From: Cinnamomum chago
Taxonomy: Eukaryota; Streptophyta; Magnoliopsida; Laurales; Lauraceae
NCBI GenBank assembly: GCA_038049695.1
Contig: CP142454.1
Coordinates: forward strand, 75,059,501-75,123,500
Reading direction: 5' to 3'
DNA: 64,000 bases
Position 1 is the first letter of the stretch, and each line of letters opens with the position of its first letter. Position numbers and translations under genes: made by a program. The notes beneath the pieces are model-generated. The model was not told where the DNA came from. It saw only the letters and a program-made list of their open reading frames with translations, and searched no databases. This document shows positions 23,057-33,279 of the stretch, piece by piece.

Positions 23057-26017
23057 TTACCGAGGGAAGAAAAGAGGTTCAAGTTGCAATTTGACGTCAT
23101 TGTCATCCCACTCCAATTCATTCCACCACTCTATTCTGCCCTCGATTATTCTGAGCTTTGGTGCTTTGCTGACGCTGATAGGGAGTCTCTTTAAATTAGG
23201 ACACTCAACTGCCCCAATTGTCTCTAGGGAAGGGCAACTTAGCAAATGACCACCTAATTTTAAAATCCTAACCAGTGAAGGTAGGTCTTTCAGGAATAAT
23301 TGTTTCAATTTAGGGAGGACACAATCAGATTCAACTCCAATTTCCTCATCAGAAATTACCTCTTCCAATGCATAACAAGATCTTACATGCAGACATTCTA
23401 AGTTGGAGAGTTGCTGAATGATTTCGCTTGAGAAAATATTCTTCAACTTTTTACACTCGAACAACTGCAGAGTCGTCAAACAATTGAGGCTCCCAGGTGG
23501 AAAAGACCCCTCCCAAATGCTTCTCAAATATGGCATAGAAAATATATACAATTCCTCTAAGTTGGGTAATGCAGCTTCTACTAGCTGATTTCCATCCACT
23601 ACGATCCGCATTGCATCACATTCATGTATCATAAACCTGATTAGTCCACTCATGTTTTGCATCCCAAATTCAAAAAGACTGTGAACGCTTTCATGGCCAA
23701 GTAACATAAAAGAATCGGCATGTCTTAGTACCTCAACAATGGCATTGGGGATGCTATCATAGCCGCAAAATGTCAACATTCGATTTCTTCTTTCACTTTC
23801 TGGGACATACATAAAATATGAACAAGGTCGATCTCGATGTTGGTACTGTCCGACAATAAAGTGGAATGACGTGATTATTCCCTTTTTCCATGGAAGACTT
23901 CGTTGAAGGAAGCACTCAAGAAATTCCATCTTAGGAAACCCAAATTGAAGATTCGTCAATCCTTTCAAGCAACGCACTTCTTTCATCACTGCCTCTGCAC
24001 ATGTATCCCCATATCGACTCAATTTCATTTCACTGAATCCTAGGTCAATAATCAGCTGCTCTAATTGAGAAAGCCTTGATATTATTCCACCAGAGACCTT
24101 CTCATCCTCATCATTCTCGTCTCTTTCCATTGAGAATGTCACATGCAAGACTTTGAGACCACTTAGTTGGCCAATTTCAGTGGACAAACTATTAATACTT
24201 GTCTCATAGGCATCAAGCACCTCAATTCTTGGGAGTTTTCCTATTTCGGGTGGAAGAGTTTTTAAGCCATAACAATATCTTAAATAAAGTGCCCGAAGGT
24301 TGACCAAATGGCATATGGAATGTGGTAACAACTCTATGGAAGTTCCAGAAAGATCCAAAACTCGGAGAGCATGCATTTGATCAAAGAATGATTCTGGAAT
24401 TGTTGTCAATTGTTGATTCCATTGAAGCAACAATGTCAATAGAGTAGGACAATTTGGCCTCTCCGGTAGACTGCCTATTTTATTTTCCATCAAAGACATC
24501 CTATTGACATTTTCCCATTCCTCATTCTTTGGAGGCTCCTTTATCATTTTCTTAGCTCTCACCAAGAATCTACAACCTGATTCCATTCGTGATGTAATTC
24601 TTAATGCTAAATCTCTGATGACATCATGCATCTTGACACAACCATCAATCTCATCACTTTTTAAAAGAAGTGATGCATCGATAAGACGTTTCACCATAGC
24701 ATGCCCTTTGTTTCTAGTACTTGCCAAAGTCGATCCAAAATAGATGAGACCTTCAGCCCTCCAGTACTCTATCAGTTTAAAAATGTAGATTTGGTGATCT
24801 TCTGGGTATAATGCCGCATATAGAAAGCAATTCCTTACATTATCATCCTCCAATCTGTCAAAACTGAATTTCAAGCGTCTAAACACTTGTTCTTCCATAT
24901 CGTAAATATCAGATGTATCCGGAGAGCTCAACTCCTGTACTGCATTTTCCCATACATGAACATTGTCCTCCTTTCTCAAGGATGCGCCAATCACATCAAT
25001 GGCCATTGGTAAACCACCACATTCACCAACTACTCGTTTCGCTAATGGTTGAATATTGGGAGAATCAGCTACTTCACCTACCTTTTCATGGAATAAACTC
25101 CAAGCTTCCTTCTCAGAAAATGGCTCCACCCTAATTTCTTCATCAGTTCCCATCTTGCGACAAACATCCAGATATCTAGTTGTCAATACGACTTTGCTTC
25201 CTTTCTCATGGTTTGGAGAAGGGACTCCGATATCATTCAAATCTACTTTGGCCCACACATCATCCATAAGAAGCAAGAATTTCATATTTGTCAAAGTCTG
25301 AAACAATATACTTGCAACTCTCTCAGTAGAGTCATTAGATGATAATTTTAAAGACAAGCGCTGTGCAATTTCAGTTTGTAGCATTTTTATGCTACAGTTA
25401 TTTGAAACAGTAACCCAAATAACAATCTCAAATATCCTTTTTATTTCTTCTAGGTTGTTCAAAAGTCTCATCACAGTCGTCTTCCCAACACCACCCATAC
25501 CCCATATACCAATCTTATGTTTTTCTGGATCTCTCACATTATTTAATATCTTTTGTAGGGTGCGTTCTGTTGATGTTCCCTCTTCAATTGTCAGAACAGG
25601 CTTTGCTTCGACAATTTGTGGCAACGCATCCACAACAACAACTCCATCAAATTTAGTAGACTCTTCAGTAAGTTTTGAAATCTGATTTGTTATCTCCACA
25701 ATGCGTTGACCAAGCTTCCAATGTGATTGAATATCTGGACACCACCGTGTTTGACATCTCTCGGCTTCTTGAGAATATTCTTCTTTAATGGCGTCTACTT
25801 TATTGCGAACCTCGTCCACTCTCTTGAGCCAATCTTGACATTCACTTTTGGGCCTCTTGTGTATTCGGTCTCTGTTTATCTCACGTTCCATATCTTCCTT
25901 CTTGCTATACAAAGTTGTTGCTCCCTCATTGAGCTGTTCAAATGTCCTCTTGAAATCCTTTATATAACCCAGGTGTTGAGCACATACTTCAGCCACCTTC
26001 CCAGCTACAAAATCCAT
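23057..26017 (-). CDS. CC-NB-ARC-LRR (CNL) disease-resistance protein, intact
   Basis: Predicted intracellular immune receptor of the RPS2/RPS5-like CNL type, 986 residues, coding region uninterrupted. Order: coiled-coil region (about 1-130, with WLKRVDEV); NB-ARC with P-loop GMGGVGKTT (173-181), RNBS-A WVTVS (201-205), kinase-2 LLLMDDVW (248-255; the final W is typical of CNLs), RNBS-B KVVLTTR (275-281), GLPMA (335-339, usually GLPLA), RNBS-D CFLYAALYPED (397-407) and MHDV (463-466); then leucine-rich repeats from about 510 to near the C-terminus. The start is the ATG at 26017; the codon at 26038 is TTG, and an acceptor TTTTTCAG sits 8 bases before the ATG. A leader intron of about 2.9 kb to 28927 is inferred. 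Copies 2 and 3 keep GLPLA and VSKDCS where this copy has GLPMA and VSNNCS. Whether the receptor is active is unknown. Confidence 0.93.
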   Translation of the reverse strand: MDFVAGKVAEVCAQHLGYIKDFKRTFEQLNEGATTLYSKKEDMEREINRDRIHKRPKSECQDWLKRVDEVRNKVDAIKEEYSQEAERCQTRWCPDIQSHWKLGQRIVEITNQISKLTEESTKFDGVVVVDALPQIVEAKPVLTIEEGTSTERTLQKILNNVRDPEKHKIGIWGMGGVGKTTVMRLLNNLEEIKRIFEIVIWVTVSNNCSIKMLQTEIAQRLSLKLSSNDSTERVASILFQTLTNMKFLLLMDDVWAKVDLNDIGVPSPNHEKGSKVVLTTRYLDVCRKMGTDEEIRVEPFSEKEAWSLFHEKVGEVADSPNIQPLAKRVVGECGGLPMAIDVIGASLRKEDNVHVWENAVQELSSPDTSDIYDMEEQVFRRLKFSFDRLEDDNVRNCFLYAALYPEDHQIYIFKLIEYWRAEGLIYFGSTLASTRNKGHAMVKRLIDASLLLKSDEIDGCVKMHDVIRDLALRITSRMESGCRFLVRAKKMIKEPPKNEEWENVNRMSLMENKIGSLPERPNCPTLLTLLLQWNQQLTTIPESFFDQMHALRVLDLSGTSIELLPHSICHLVNLRALYLRYCYGLKTLPPEIGKLPRIEVLDAYETSINSLSTEIGQLSGLKVLHVTFSMERDENDEDEKVSGGIISRLSQLEQLIIDLGFSEMKLSRYGDTCAEAVMKEVRCLKGLTNLQFGFPKMEFLECFLQRSLPWKKGIITSFHFIVGQYQHRDRPCSYFMYVPESERRNRMLTFCGYDSIPNAIVEVLRHADSFMLLGHESVHSLFEFGMQNMSGLIRFMIHECDAMRIVVDGNQLVEAALPNLEELYIFSMPYLRSIWEGSFPPGSLNCLTTLQLFECKKLKNIFSSEIIQQLSNLECLHVRSCYALEEVISDEEIGVESDCVLPKLKQLFLKDLPSLVRILKLGGHLLSCPSLETIGAVECPNLKRLPISVSKAPKLRIIEGRIEWWNELEWDDNDVKLQLEPLFFPR

Positions 26018-26411
26018 TCCTTCCACTGAAAAATTCAAGAAAAGTTCAATAGCAAATGTAAAGTTAGCTATGGGTCAAGAGTTTAGCATACCCGAACCAA
26101 CCCGCTTGGTATTTGCACTGCTTGTGGTGGGTTTTATACAGTCACGGGTTGAGTCGGGTTTATTTACTATTTTTGAAAAATATGAAAACTAAATGTATTA
26201 TTGTAAATTCGGACACATGACAATTAGGAAAATGTCACTCCTTACTGCCACTTGCCCTAATGGCATTTCATATGCAAAATTTACTTAATAATATATGCAC
26301 TTGCACTAATGACCTTTCATATGCAAAACTTACTTAATAATATATGCAACATAAAGACATAACTGGTATGGGGTTAGACATACATGGCAGGTGCATATTT
26401 AGAGGTACCTC

Positions 26412-26634
26412 TTTTTTTTATTGGTAACCATAAATTCTATTTTATTAAAAAGGAAGTAACAACTAACAAAGGATGCTATGTAAAAGAGTCGACTGCTTTA
26501 AGAGAAATACATCGGAAAATGACAACACCTTACATTATAGGAGCACTTAAATTGCATTATCGATCATCAACCCACTACTTCGCTAGGCAATCTGCTTTGC
26601 CGTTAGCGGACCTACTGATATATTAAAATCTATG
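26412..26634 (-). mobile_element. Short L1 3' fragment in the CNL leader intron
   Basis: Poly(A) end (T-run at 26412), L1-like 3' UTR, and the last RNase H residues YISRSANGKADCLAK on the minus strand near 26560-26620. Flanked by AGAGGTACCTC (26401-26411) and AGAGATACCTC (26635-26645), an 11-bp TSD with one mismatch. The same insertion occurs in block copy 2 at about 39098-39316, so it predates the duplication. Confidence 0.8.
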
Positions 26635-27081
26635 AGAGATACCTCTTAGTAGAACATGACAAGTGAGAATCCATACCCAAACGACTCAAAATGACAAAAA
26701 ATCCTATTTATAGGTTGTGGCCAAATTTTAGTTTTATACAAGTGTGTCTCACCATAAAATTGATAAGATTTATGTTTATATACAGATGCTAAATCTCATG
26801 GTCCAACCAACTCATATAATGATAAGATTTGGCCACATGACATACAAAAAGGGGGCTCTCATTTAGAGCAGTTTAGATTTTTTTATAGGTGAGCTCCATT
26901 GTGGAGTTCTAATTTTGTTTTGAACCTAAAAATACGCCCAAGCCTACCTATAGAGACTTGTACCCGGGCCTGATTTAGGCCCATCACAGCTTTACATATG
27001 AAAGTTCTTACGCTCCTTGTTTGAATGACCTGTTATATTGTTTTGTCTAATAAATGATTCCTTGAAGTGTGTTTTTTCTTT

Positions 27082-27910
27082 GAGCTTTTTGCATATCCCC
27101 ACAAAGGTTCTTACAATTTGTAAATAGGCCCCTATGGTTTTGCATTTATAAATAAGCTCCTTCTTTTTCATTTTAATACCTTTCATTTCCCCAAACTCAG
27201 TAGCCTTCTAACCACCAAAAAGTCTTTAGAGTGGAATGACACTTTTGCCCATCTTTTTTATCCATATATACTTAAATTCAAAAGCTTGGACTTGTCTTTT
27301 TCTCTAAAGCTTGTAACATTAATAATTACATTTTGTGGGAGAGAATAATTGTACGTAAATATATTTTTACCAATACACATCCTATTTCATTAAATCCATA
27401 TCAATCACAAAGACAATGAGCGTATTTGCTCATAATTGGTTATAATTGATCTAATCCATGCACGGCCCACCGTGGATTGATGAAAGTCTCAAAATCCATG
27501 AGTAAACTTCATGTGCATTAAAAAGTTATTGAGAGAGACCGTTCGGAGTTGATATTAAATAATGGTATTTTGTAAATAATAATATACTCATTTTTGTTTA
27601 ATGGATGTAAGGGTAGAGCTTAAAAAATGGTATTTTGTAAATAATAAGATACTCATTTTTGTTTAATGGATGTAACGATAGAGCTTAAATAATGGTATTT
27701 TGTAAATAATAATATACTCATTTTTGTTTAATGGATCTAAGGGTAAAGCTATCATTTTTATAAAAGTTCAATACAAATCTCATGGTAATTACCCATTTGG
27801 GGGCATGGAAGGTATTGAAATGAAGAAGTATGGGCTTATTTACAAATACTAGAGCCACATGGGCTTATTTATAAATCATTCAAACCTTGAAGGGTATATA
27901 CAAAAAATTC
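27082..27910. mobile_element. Mutator-like element with long TIRs, copy 1
   Basis: Ends GAGCTTTTTGCATATCCCC and, reversed, GAATTTTTTGTATATACCC lead into TIRs of about 100 bp built on TTTATAAATAAGC words. Flanks TTTTTCTTT and TTTTTCTCT suggest a 9-bp TSD. The orphan leader copy shows an uninterrupted GTTTTTCTTTTCTTTTG at about 57070, an empty site. The interior holds a 65-bp unit repeated three times (27561, 27626, 27691); the copy-2 element has two. No transposase. Confidence 0.7.
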
Positions 27911-28170
27911 TTTTTCTCTCCTTTTGGTAACGGCAGGATGTTAAATGAAGTGTGGTTTGCTTTGATGTGTTTATCACTACACAGTCTTGTGATGATGAGA
28001 TTGTCCCGGCTTCCTTTTCTTTATGAGATAATTTGCTTGTCTTCTTTACTTTCATTGTTGCATTTTCATTTTGATCTTCTAATGTTAATGATGACTGGAA
28101 GGGTGCTCATATGTTTTTATAGCATTTCCACTTCTCAAATTATTACACTTTAGACAGTTTTTTTTTTAAA

Positions 28171-28202
<32 letters not shown>

Positions 28203-28733
28203 GGGTAAAAACACTTTAGACAGTTGTTAAAAGTTCAAAGGATTTTAAATCATCGATTTCATACGCGTCTGTTGCCACTCTCATCAAACTAACGAGCTGT
28301 CTGGATTTATGGAATTAGAAAGACACATGAAAAATGAAATGATGGGTTTTATTAAAATCCAATTATATTCCTCTACTAACACTTTCCAACTTCTAATCTT
28401 ATGTCCAAGAAACTGAAATAGAAGACATCAATCAACACTTTTGAGTCTGAAAATGTATATTTCGGTAGATTTCCATGCACTTATAACTACCAAAGCAGCA
28501 GATCCACTCATAGATCATAATCATCATCATCATTTTTGCCTCATCTCATCTTGCGTTAGCTAATCCTAATATCTTTTACTCAAATCAAGGAACATTTTTT
28601 TTTCTTTTGCTACGGTAAAGGCTTGAACTCACACACACGCTTATGTTCCTTAATAGCTTCTGAGTTATAGCTCTGGGACCATCAAGAAACAAGCTTAAGA
28701 ACAAATATCCTATTTTTCAACAACAAAAGAGAA

Positions 28734-28892
28734 TAAAGAACTGAAAATTCCTCATACATGTACTACAGAAAAGAAAGAGACTTAAACTGAGTTCCCATGG
28801 GTTGCAAGGAAATAAAGAACTGTATATTCTTCATACATGTACTACAAAAAAGAAAGAGAAGGAAACTGAGTTCTCAATTCTCATGGGTTGCA
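28734..28892. repeat. Tandem duplication of about 80 bp next to the leader donor
   Basis: AATAAAGAACTG ... CATACATGTACTACA ... CATGGGTTGCA occurs twice in a row with several differences. The orphan leader at 57680 has a single unit. Confidence 0.8.
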
Positions 28893-28927
28893 TGGAAATA
28901 GGAAAAATTTAGAAATATGGTACATAC

Positions 28928-29330
28928 CTGATCAGAACATAGCTAGCAAAGATGAGGTACTAAGAACTTGGCTTCTGATTGCTGTTTTTACACACCGCCT
29001 TGGGAGAGAGAGAGAGATTTGGAATTGGATCTGAGTAATGGCATATATCAGATACAGTCAACTTAGAGCTAAAATAAAGTAATTGGGAAAGGTTTGCACG
29101 ACTTGTGTTGACTACTGTTTATGAAGATACTCAGAAAGAACAAGTAAATGGATTAAATTATTAAAATGTAAAGGCACTGCATAAAGGGCCTGTCTATTTC
29201 CAAAGGTTAAATGGCATCCAACGGTCATGATTCAGCCGACAGCTGAAGTAAAGTTGAAGGAATCTTCTCTCATGGGTACCGTACCCTGCAGAAAAAATAT
29301 GGAGATATTTGTGCACAAGCCCTTCCTCTT
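28928..29330 (-). promoter_or_regulatory. Probable leader exon and promoter region of the intact CNL
   Basis: Minus-strand sequence upstream of the donor at 28928 contains a CT-rich stretch (CTCTCTCTCTC, complement of 29001-29013) typical of plant 5' UTRs. It is conserved with 57791-58230. The leader includes a two-codon uORF (ATG TTC TGA) at 28940-28932. The transcription start is not determinable from sequence. Confidence 0.4.
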
Positions 29331-30200
29331 AGCAATGGGAAAGTCTGTATCCTGAGGCGAATTAGTTATATTATGGGGTCAATTAAAACTTTCCAAACAT
29401 TTTATACACACATGTTTATATATCAACATGGCCCCATGTGGATTGAAGTCTCTGATATTTCCTCTATAGATATAAACATACACTGCAGAAGCGTCTCTTT
29501 CATACAAGTAAATACAGGAAGCCGTCCCCAAAAAACAATAGGCGATGTACAAAATGTAATCTATCTTAGGGTAAGCATCTAGGCTCTCAAGTGCTACTTT
29601 AAACAATTCAACATTGTTCAACAAAACGAAAGGAAAGTGCTACTTTTATATTCTAAAATGACCTTTTGATTTTTATTTTTTTTATTACTGCATTATTGAG
29701 TATGACATGTGCTCCACCTACTACTTTTCTCTTTAAATATTTGTTTATTAGAGAAACGGAAAAGTCATTATCTTATGTACGACAAGACAAGTTATTTTTC
29801 AATGATCTTTGCATCTTAGCCCTTCAGGGTACCTAGTTAAATCTACTCATATTACATCGTCTCCACTCCGCTAATCAAACTCCTTTGACAAATCCTCTTG
29901 GATCGCCTCAATCTCTGTCTCATCGGGAGTGGGTCCGTCACCTACAACACCATTAGTAAAGTAGAAGTGGAGAGAAGCAAATATAAATAGTAGTGTAGCC
30001 CATAAGTTTTTTTTTCTTGGAAAAGATAAGACTATATCTAAAAATTGTTGGAAAGATAAGAGTATATAAAGATAAAAATATCTAAAGATAAAAGTATAAA
30101 TAGCCTGAGAGTGGAGAGAAGCAATTATGGAGACTTCATTTTTCATTTTTGTGAAACATAAAATAAAACGAAGTTTGTTTAAATAGCCATCTTTTGATCT
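29331..30200. other. No recognisable gene
   Basis: Short ORFs only. A minus-strand ORF ending at 29871 has an acidic tail (DGPTPDETEIEAIQEDL) but no family I recognise and no clear splice context. Confidence 0.4.
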
Positions 30201-30208
30201 TCACCCAT

Positions 30209-30621
30209 AGTTATCAATATCATTTTGGACCCCACTTCGGTCCAACCTCTAAAATGAAAAGTTTTGAATAATTTGGAATTGCGACAAAATTTTTTAGAAT
30301 TACATTTTGGGAAAACATAAAAATAATATATAAATATAGAAAAATAAAAGAAACTAATAAATATGGATTTAATCCATTCTAGTAAAATTTATTGGAACTA
30401 CATTTTGGGAAAGTTTAAGAAATACAAAGTATTTATGTATAAAAATTTAACAAAAATAAAAAAACTAATTATTTATGTAAAATGTTATTTCGGCTAGAAT
30501 ATCGGCTGACATCGGCCGAAATTTAAAAGAAAAAAGTTTTCTGTGAAATTTCGTTTCAGCCACTTGACCGAAACGAAGATTTTTGGCCATTTCAACCAAA
30601 ATGGTACAAAATTAATAACTG
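30209..30621. mobile_element. hAT-like MITE
   Basis: Ends AGTTATCAATATCATTTTGG and, reversed, CAGTTATTAATTTTGTACC. Flanked by TCACCCAT at 30201-30208 and 30622-30629 (8-bp TSD). Interior has CGGCCGAAATTT-type words. No ORF. Confidence 0.7.
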
Positions 30622-30629
30622 TCACCCAT

Positions 30630-31800
30630 TCTCCTTTAATTTCAGCCCCTTTGATAAAATATCATAAAATCTTCCAAAGCCTTCAAATTATAAATAAGAA
30701 ATTATAATAATGGCAACAATAAATAAATAAGACATGAACAGTCACAAGTTCATCGACTTTTTAAACATAACCTCTTCTATTTAATCTTTCAAGCACATCA
30801 AATAAAATTTTTTAAGTTTTTTTCCTTTTTTTCTATTATTCACTTGAATAAAACTGTGTCCCCGTACATTTGGGAGTGTTCTACCAAAAATTACTCCGGT
30901 TAAAAGAACACACACTGACACAGGCCTGTTTTTTTTTCTCAATTCATTTTATTCCAACACCCAACGGCGGATGGGCTTTGAAGTGGAAGCTTGGGTTGGG
31001 CCTTAATGAATGGGCTTACTCTTTAGGCCTTCCATACATTTTTTTTTTTTTTCAATGAAGAAGAGGGTGTACCAATTTTTGAACCCTTGGTCTCTTTTAT
31101 GTGCTCTTGATCATGCAACCATAGAGACACAAGGAAGATCGGTTAGGCCTTATTACTCATCACCAACTCTTACAGTCTTCTCCAAGCCGCCCCGAGGAAC
31201 TTGAAGACCCAACCAACCAGATGAAGCTCTAGTGCTTTAAAGCTCCAAATCTGATAGAAATCTTCAATTAATGGTTTCTAGTTAGGTCACAACATTAAAA
31301 ACAAAAATGAAGTTCTATTCTAAACCATAACACCAAAAAAAAAAAAAAAGGACAAAAAAAGCTTCAGATCTAAAATCATAACCTGGTAGCCTTTTTTAGT
31401 ACCATGTTTTACTGTTGTCCATAGGCAATGTGCCAAAAGTATTCATTTGCAACATGAGTGAAAGAAATTGGTTAGTGGGCAAAATTTTGTGGCAGTCTGT
31501 ATGTTTTCTAGCATTAGTTTCATAAATAACTAATGCCTACATTCAAAAAAAATAAATGAATGGTCTTAGGAAAAAATAATTTACCCTTACAGCAAAAAAA
31601 AAAAAAAAAATGCCTACATTCAACAAAAGGCACAAGAAGACATCAATGATTATATACCTTAAATGACAACAGCATGCCATCCTTTTCTTGTTTACTTCTC
31701 TGAGTTGGGAGGATAAGTGGGGAACCCGTGAATTTAATCTTGCCACCGTTAACCCTTAGCGAACCTTTACATCAATCTAATGTAAAGAATGAATGGTCTT
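30630..31800. other. No recognisable gene
   Basis: Contains A runs near 31336 and 31595 and a T run at 31039; no exon or paired element ends recognised. Confidence 0.45.
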
Positions 31801-31830
31801 AGAAACTTGCTTCCAGGAGTTAATTTTAAA

Positions 31831-33151
31831 GGTAAATTAGCCAACAGTCCCTGAGCACGATCTTCTAAGGCATCAAGGACGACAACTTTTTATCTATGTC
31901 TCTAGTTCAGACAGCTGGAGATATTTCGGTGAAAGGTCCCTAATATGCCACGTCATATATTTTCATGACTAATTTGCCCCTTTCAACCCTCATTCCTAAG
32001 CCAAGTTCTCTCATTTTCCATTTTCCATTCCTTTCCATGGTTATGGAGTATCGTTGCAGAGCACCTTTCGTCGCCACTATGACTTCCAATTCTCTCTCTT
32101 TCATTTCTTCAAAGATAGAAACAATTTTGAAATCTCTCTCTCTATCCAAATCTCTCTCTTTACAACTGATTTGAGAGAGAGCAGTTTGCTCTTTTGCTTG
32201 TTTTCCCTCTCTCTCTTTTCTCGATTGGATCATGGTCATCAAGTGTTCTTGTTTTGGATTTCAATTTTTATTAGAATCTGATTTTCCGTATTCTGACTTT
32301 TGGTGTCGTCGAGCTCAGATAAATTTTCCAGAAACACTGATAAACTGGACAAAAATTCAGATAAATTTGCCAAAACTCAGATAAATTTATATGAGTTTTC
32401 GAAAAACTTACCTGAACTTCAGACAAAACTTAGATAAATTTATCTGATTTTTGGCAAATATTTATCTGGGTTTTGGCAAATTTATCTGAGTTTTCAGCAA
32501 ACTTACCTGAACTTCTTGCAAAACTCAGATAAATTTATCTGAGTTTTGACAGATTTATCTGAGTTGGTAAGAGAACCAACTACTTTAGTAGGCCCTGAAT
32601 GCAAGGCCTGCCCAACCACTAACAAGTTTGGACTGAAAGGGATTTCCACATTGTAGTGCTTCCCTAATGATCATGACCATCAAAGCAGGGCCGTCAAATA
32701 GACGGTGGAGATGAAAAAAAAGGGTCGGTGGTCCAAATTGGAGGGGCAAAATCTGATGTTACCACTACCACCACTCTGCCAATATTTGGAAAGTCACCAC
32801 AATTTGATTGACGACCCAAGATAAGAAATTGTAATTGGGGATTGAAAAGAACATGTGGGGCCCACTATCAGAAGATCATGACCATCTAATTAGTAGCGTG
32901 GACAGGCTGGACTACTGAAAAGTGGGTCTAATGTTGTAGTTGTTCTGTCCACAAATAAACCAACATGCAAAACTCAGATAAATTTGTCTGATGTCTGCTT
33001 TTGCTGACGTGTGCTTTTGCTGACGTGTATAGGGGTTTTTTTGTCTTTTTCACTGTCTCATTTTTATGAGAGGACTTCCGTCGGTACGATAAAATATCGT
33101 GGACTTTCGGCTATAAAAGCAAATGATGAAGGACCTACCGCCAAAAGCCCC
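31831..33151. mobile_element. Mutator-like element, non-autonomous, 1.3 kb
   Basis: Flanked by a perfect 10-bp repeat TAATTTTAAA (31821-31830 and 33152-33161). The empty site is visible in block copy 3 (GTTAATTTTGAACCATG at about 40549). TIRs are weak (GGTAAATTAGCCAAC against GGGGCTTTTGGCGGT). Direct TGCTGACGTGT repeats lie near the right end. The interior carries an array of palindromes (32318-32566). No transposase. Confidence 0.7.
32318..32566. repeat. Cluster of CAGATAAATTTATCTG palindromes
   Basis: At least eight copies or half-copies of CAGATAAATTTATCTG within 250 bp, in both orientations, often as ACTCAGATAAATTTATCTGA. A further copy is at 32970. GATAAATTTATC is perfectly self-complementary. 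Confidence 0.9.
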
Positions 33152-33162
33152 TAATTTTAAAC

Positions 33163-33275
33163 CATGTGAGACTCTATAGGCAATTTTGCACAAAGTTGCT
33201 ACTCGTAGTTTTCGAACATGTATTATCACACATGGCACCTGAGGGTTTTACCATTGCACCAAAGCAACAACCCTA
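33163..33275 (-). mobile_element. SINE fragment, block copy 2
   Basis: Same tRNA-derived unit as at 18958-19072. Confidence 0.5.
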
Positions 33276-33279
33276 CTAG

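Larger units (their letters stand above)
18955..27919 (-). repeat. CNL block, copy 1 (with the intact gene)
   Basis: The first of three direct copies of a block: SINE fragment, about 4 kb of 3' flank, CNL gene, then (copies 1 and 2) the leader intron up to the MULE end. Landmarks in the same order at 33170/40570 (SINE), 36042/44537 (GCCTGCAAGTAG before the gene end) and 38708/47687 (start codons) identify copies 2 and 3. The similarity is near-identical to the eye over the NB-ARC and high in the flanks. Confidence 0.9.
26026..28927 (-). other. Inferred 5'-UTR intron of the intact CNL
   Basis: Minus-strand donor CAG/GTATGTA at 28928/28927 and acceptor TTTTTCAG ending at 26026 bracket 2902 bp. 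The donor context (CTGATCAG/GTATGTAC) is conserved in the orphan leader copy at 57791, which supports selection for it at some time. The intron carries an L1 fragment and a MULE. Confidence 0.55.

Noticed and set aside
24504..26029. Antisense ORFs of 73-100 codons across the CNL NB-ARC, present in all three block copies
   Set aside because: They are reading-frame shadows; conservation follows from the CNL coding strand, and no start context or splice structure supports them.
26018..26038. Start of the intact CNL at 26038
   Set aside because: The codon at 26038 is TTG and an intron acceptor lies between it and the ATG at 26017; the ATG position is conserved in copies 2 and 3.
29379..29624. 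Small gene at 29.4-29.6 kb
   Set aside because: Overlapping ORFs on both strands with no recognisable domain or splice context.
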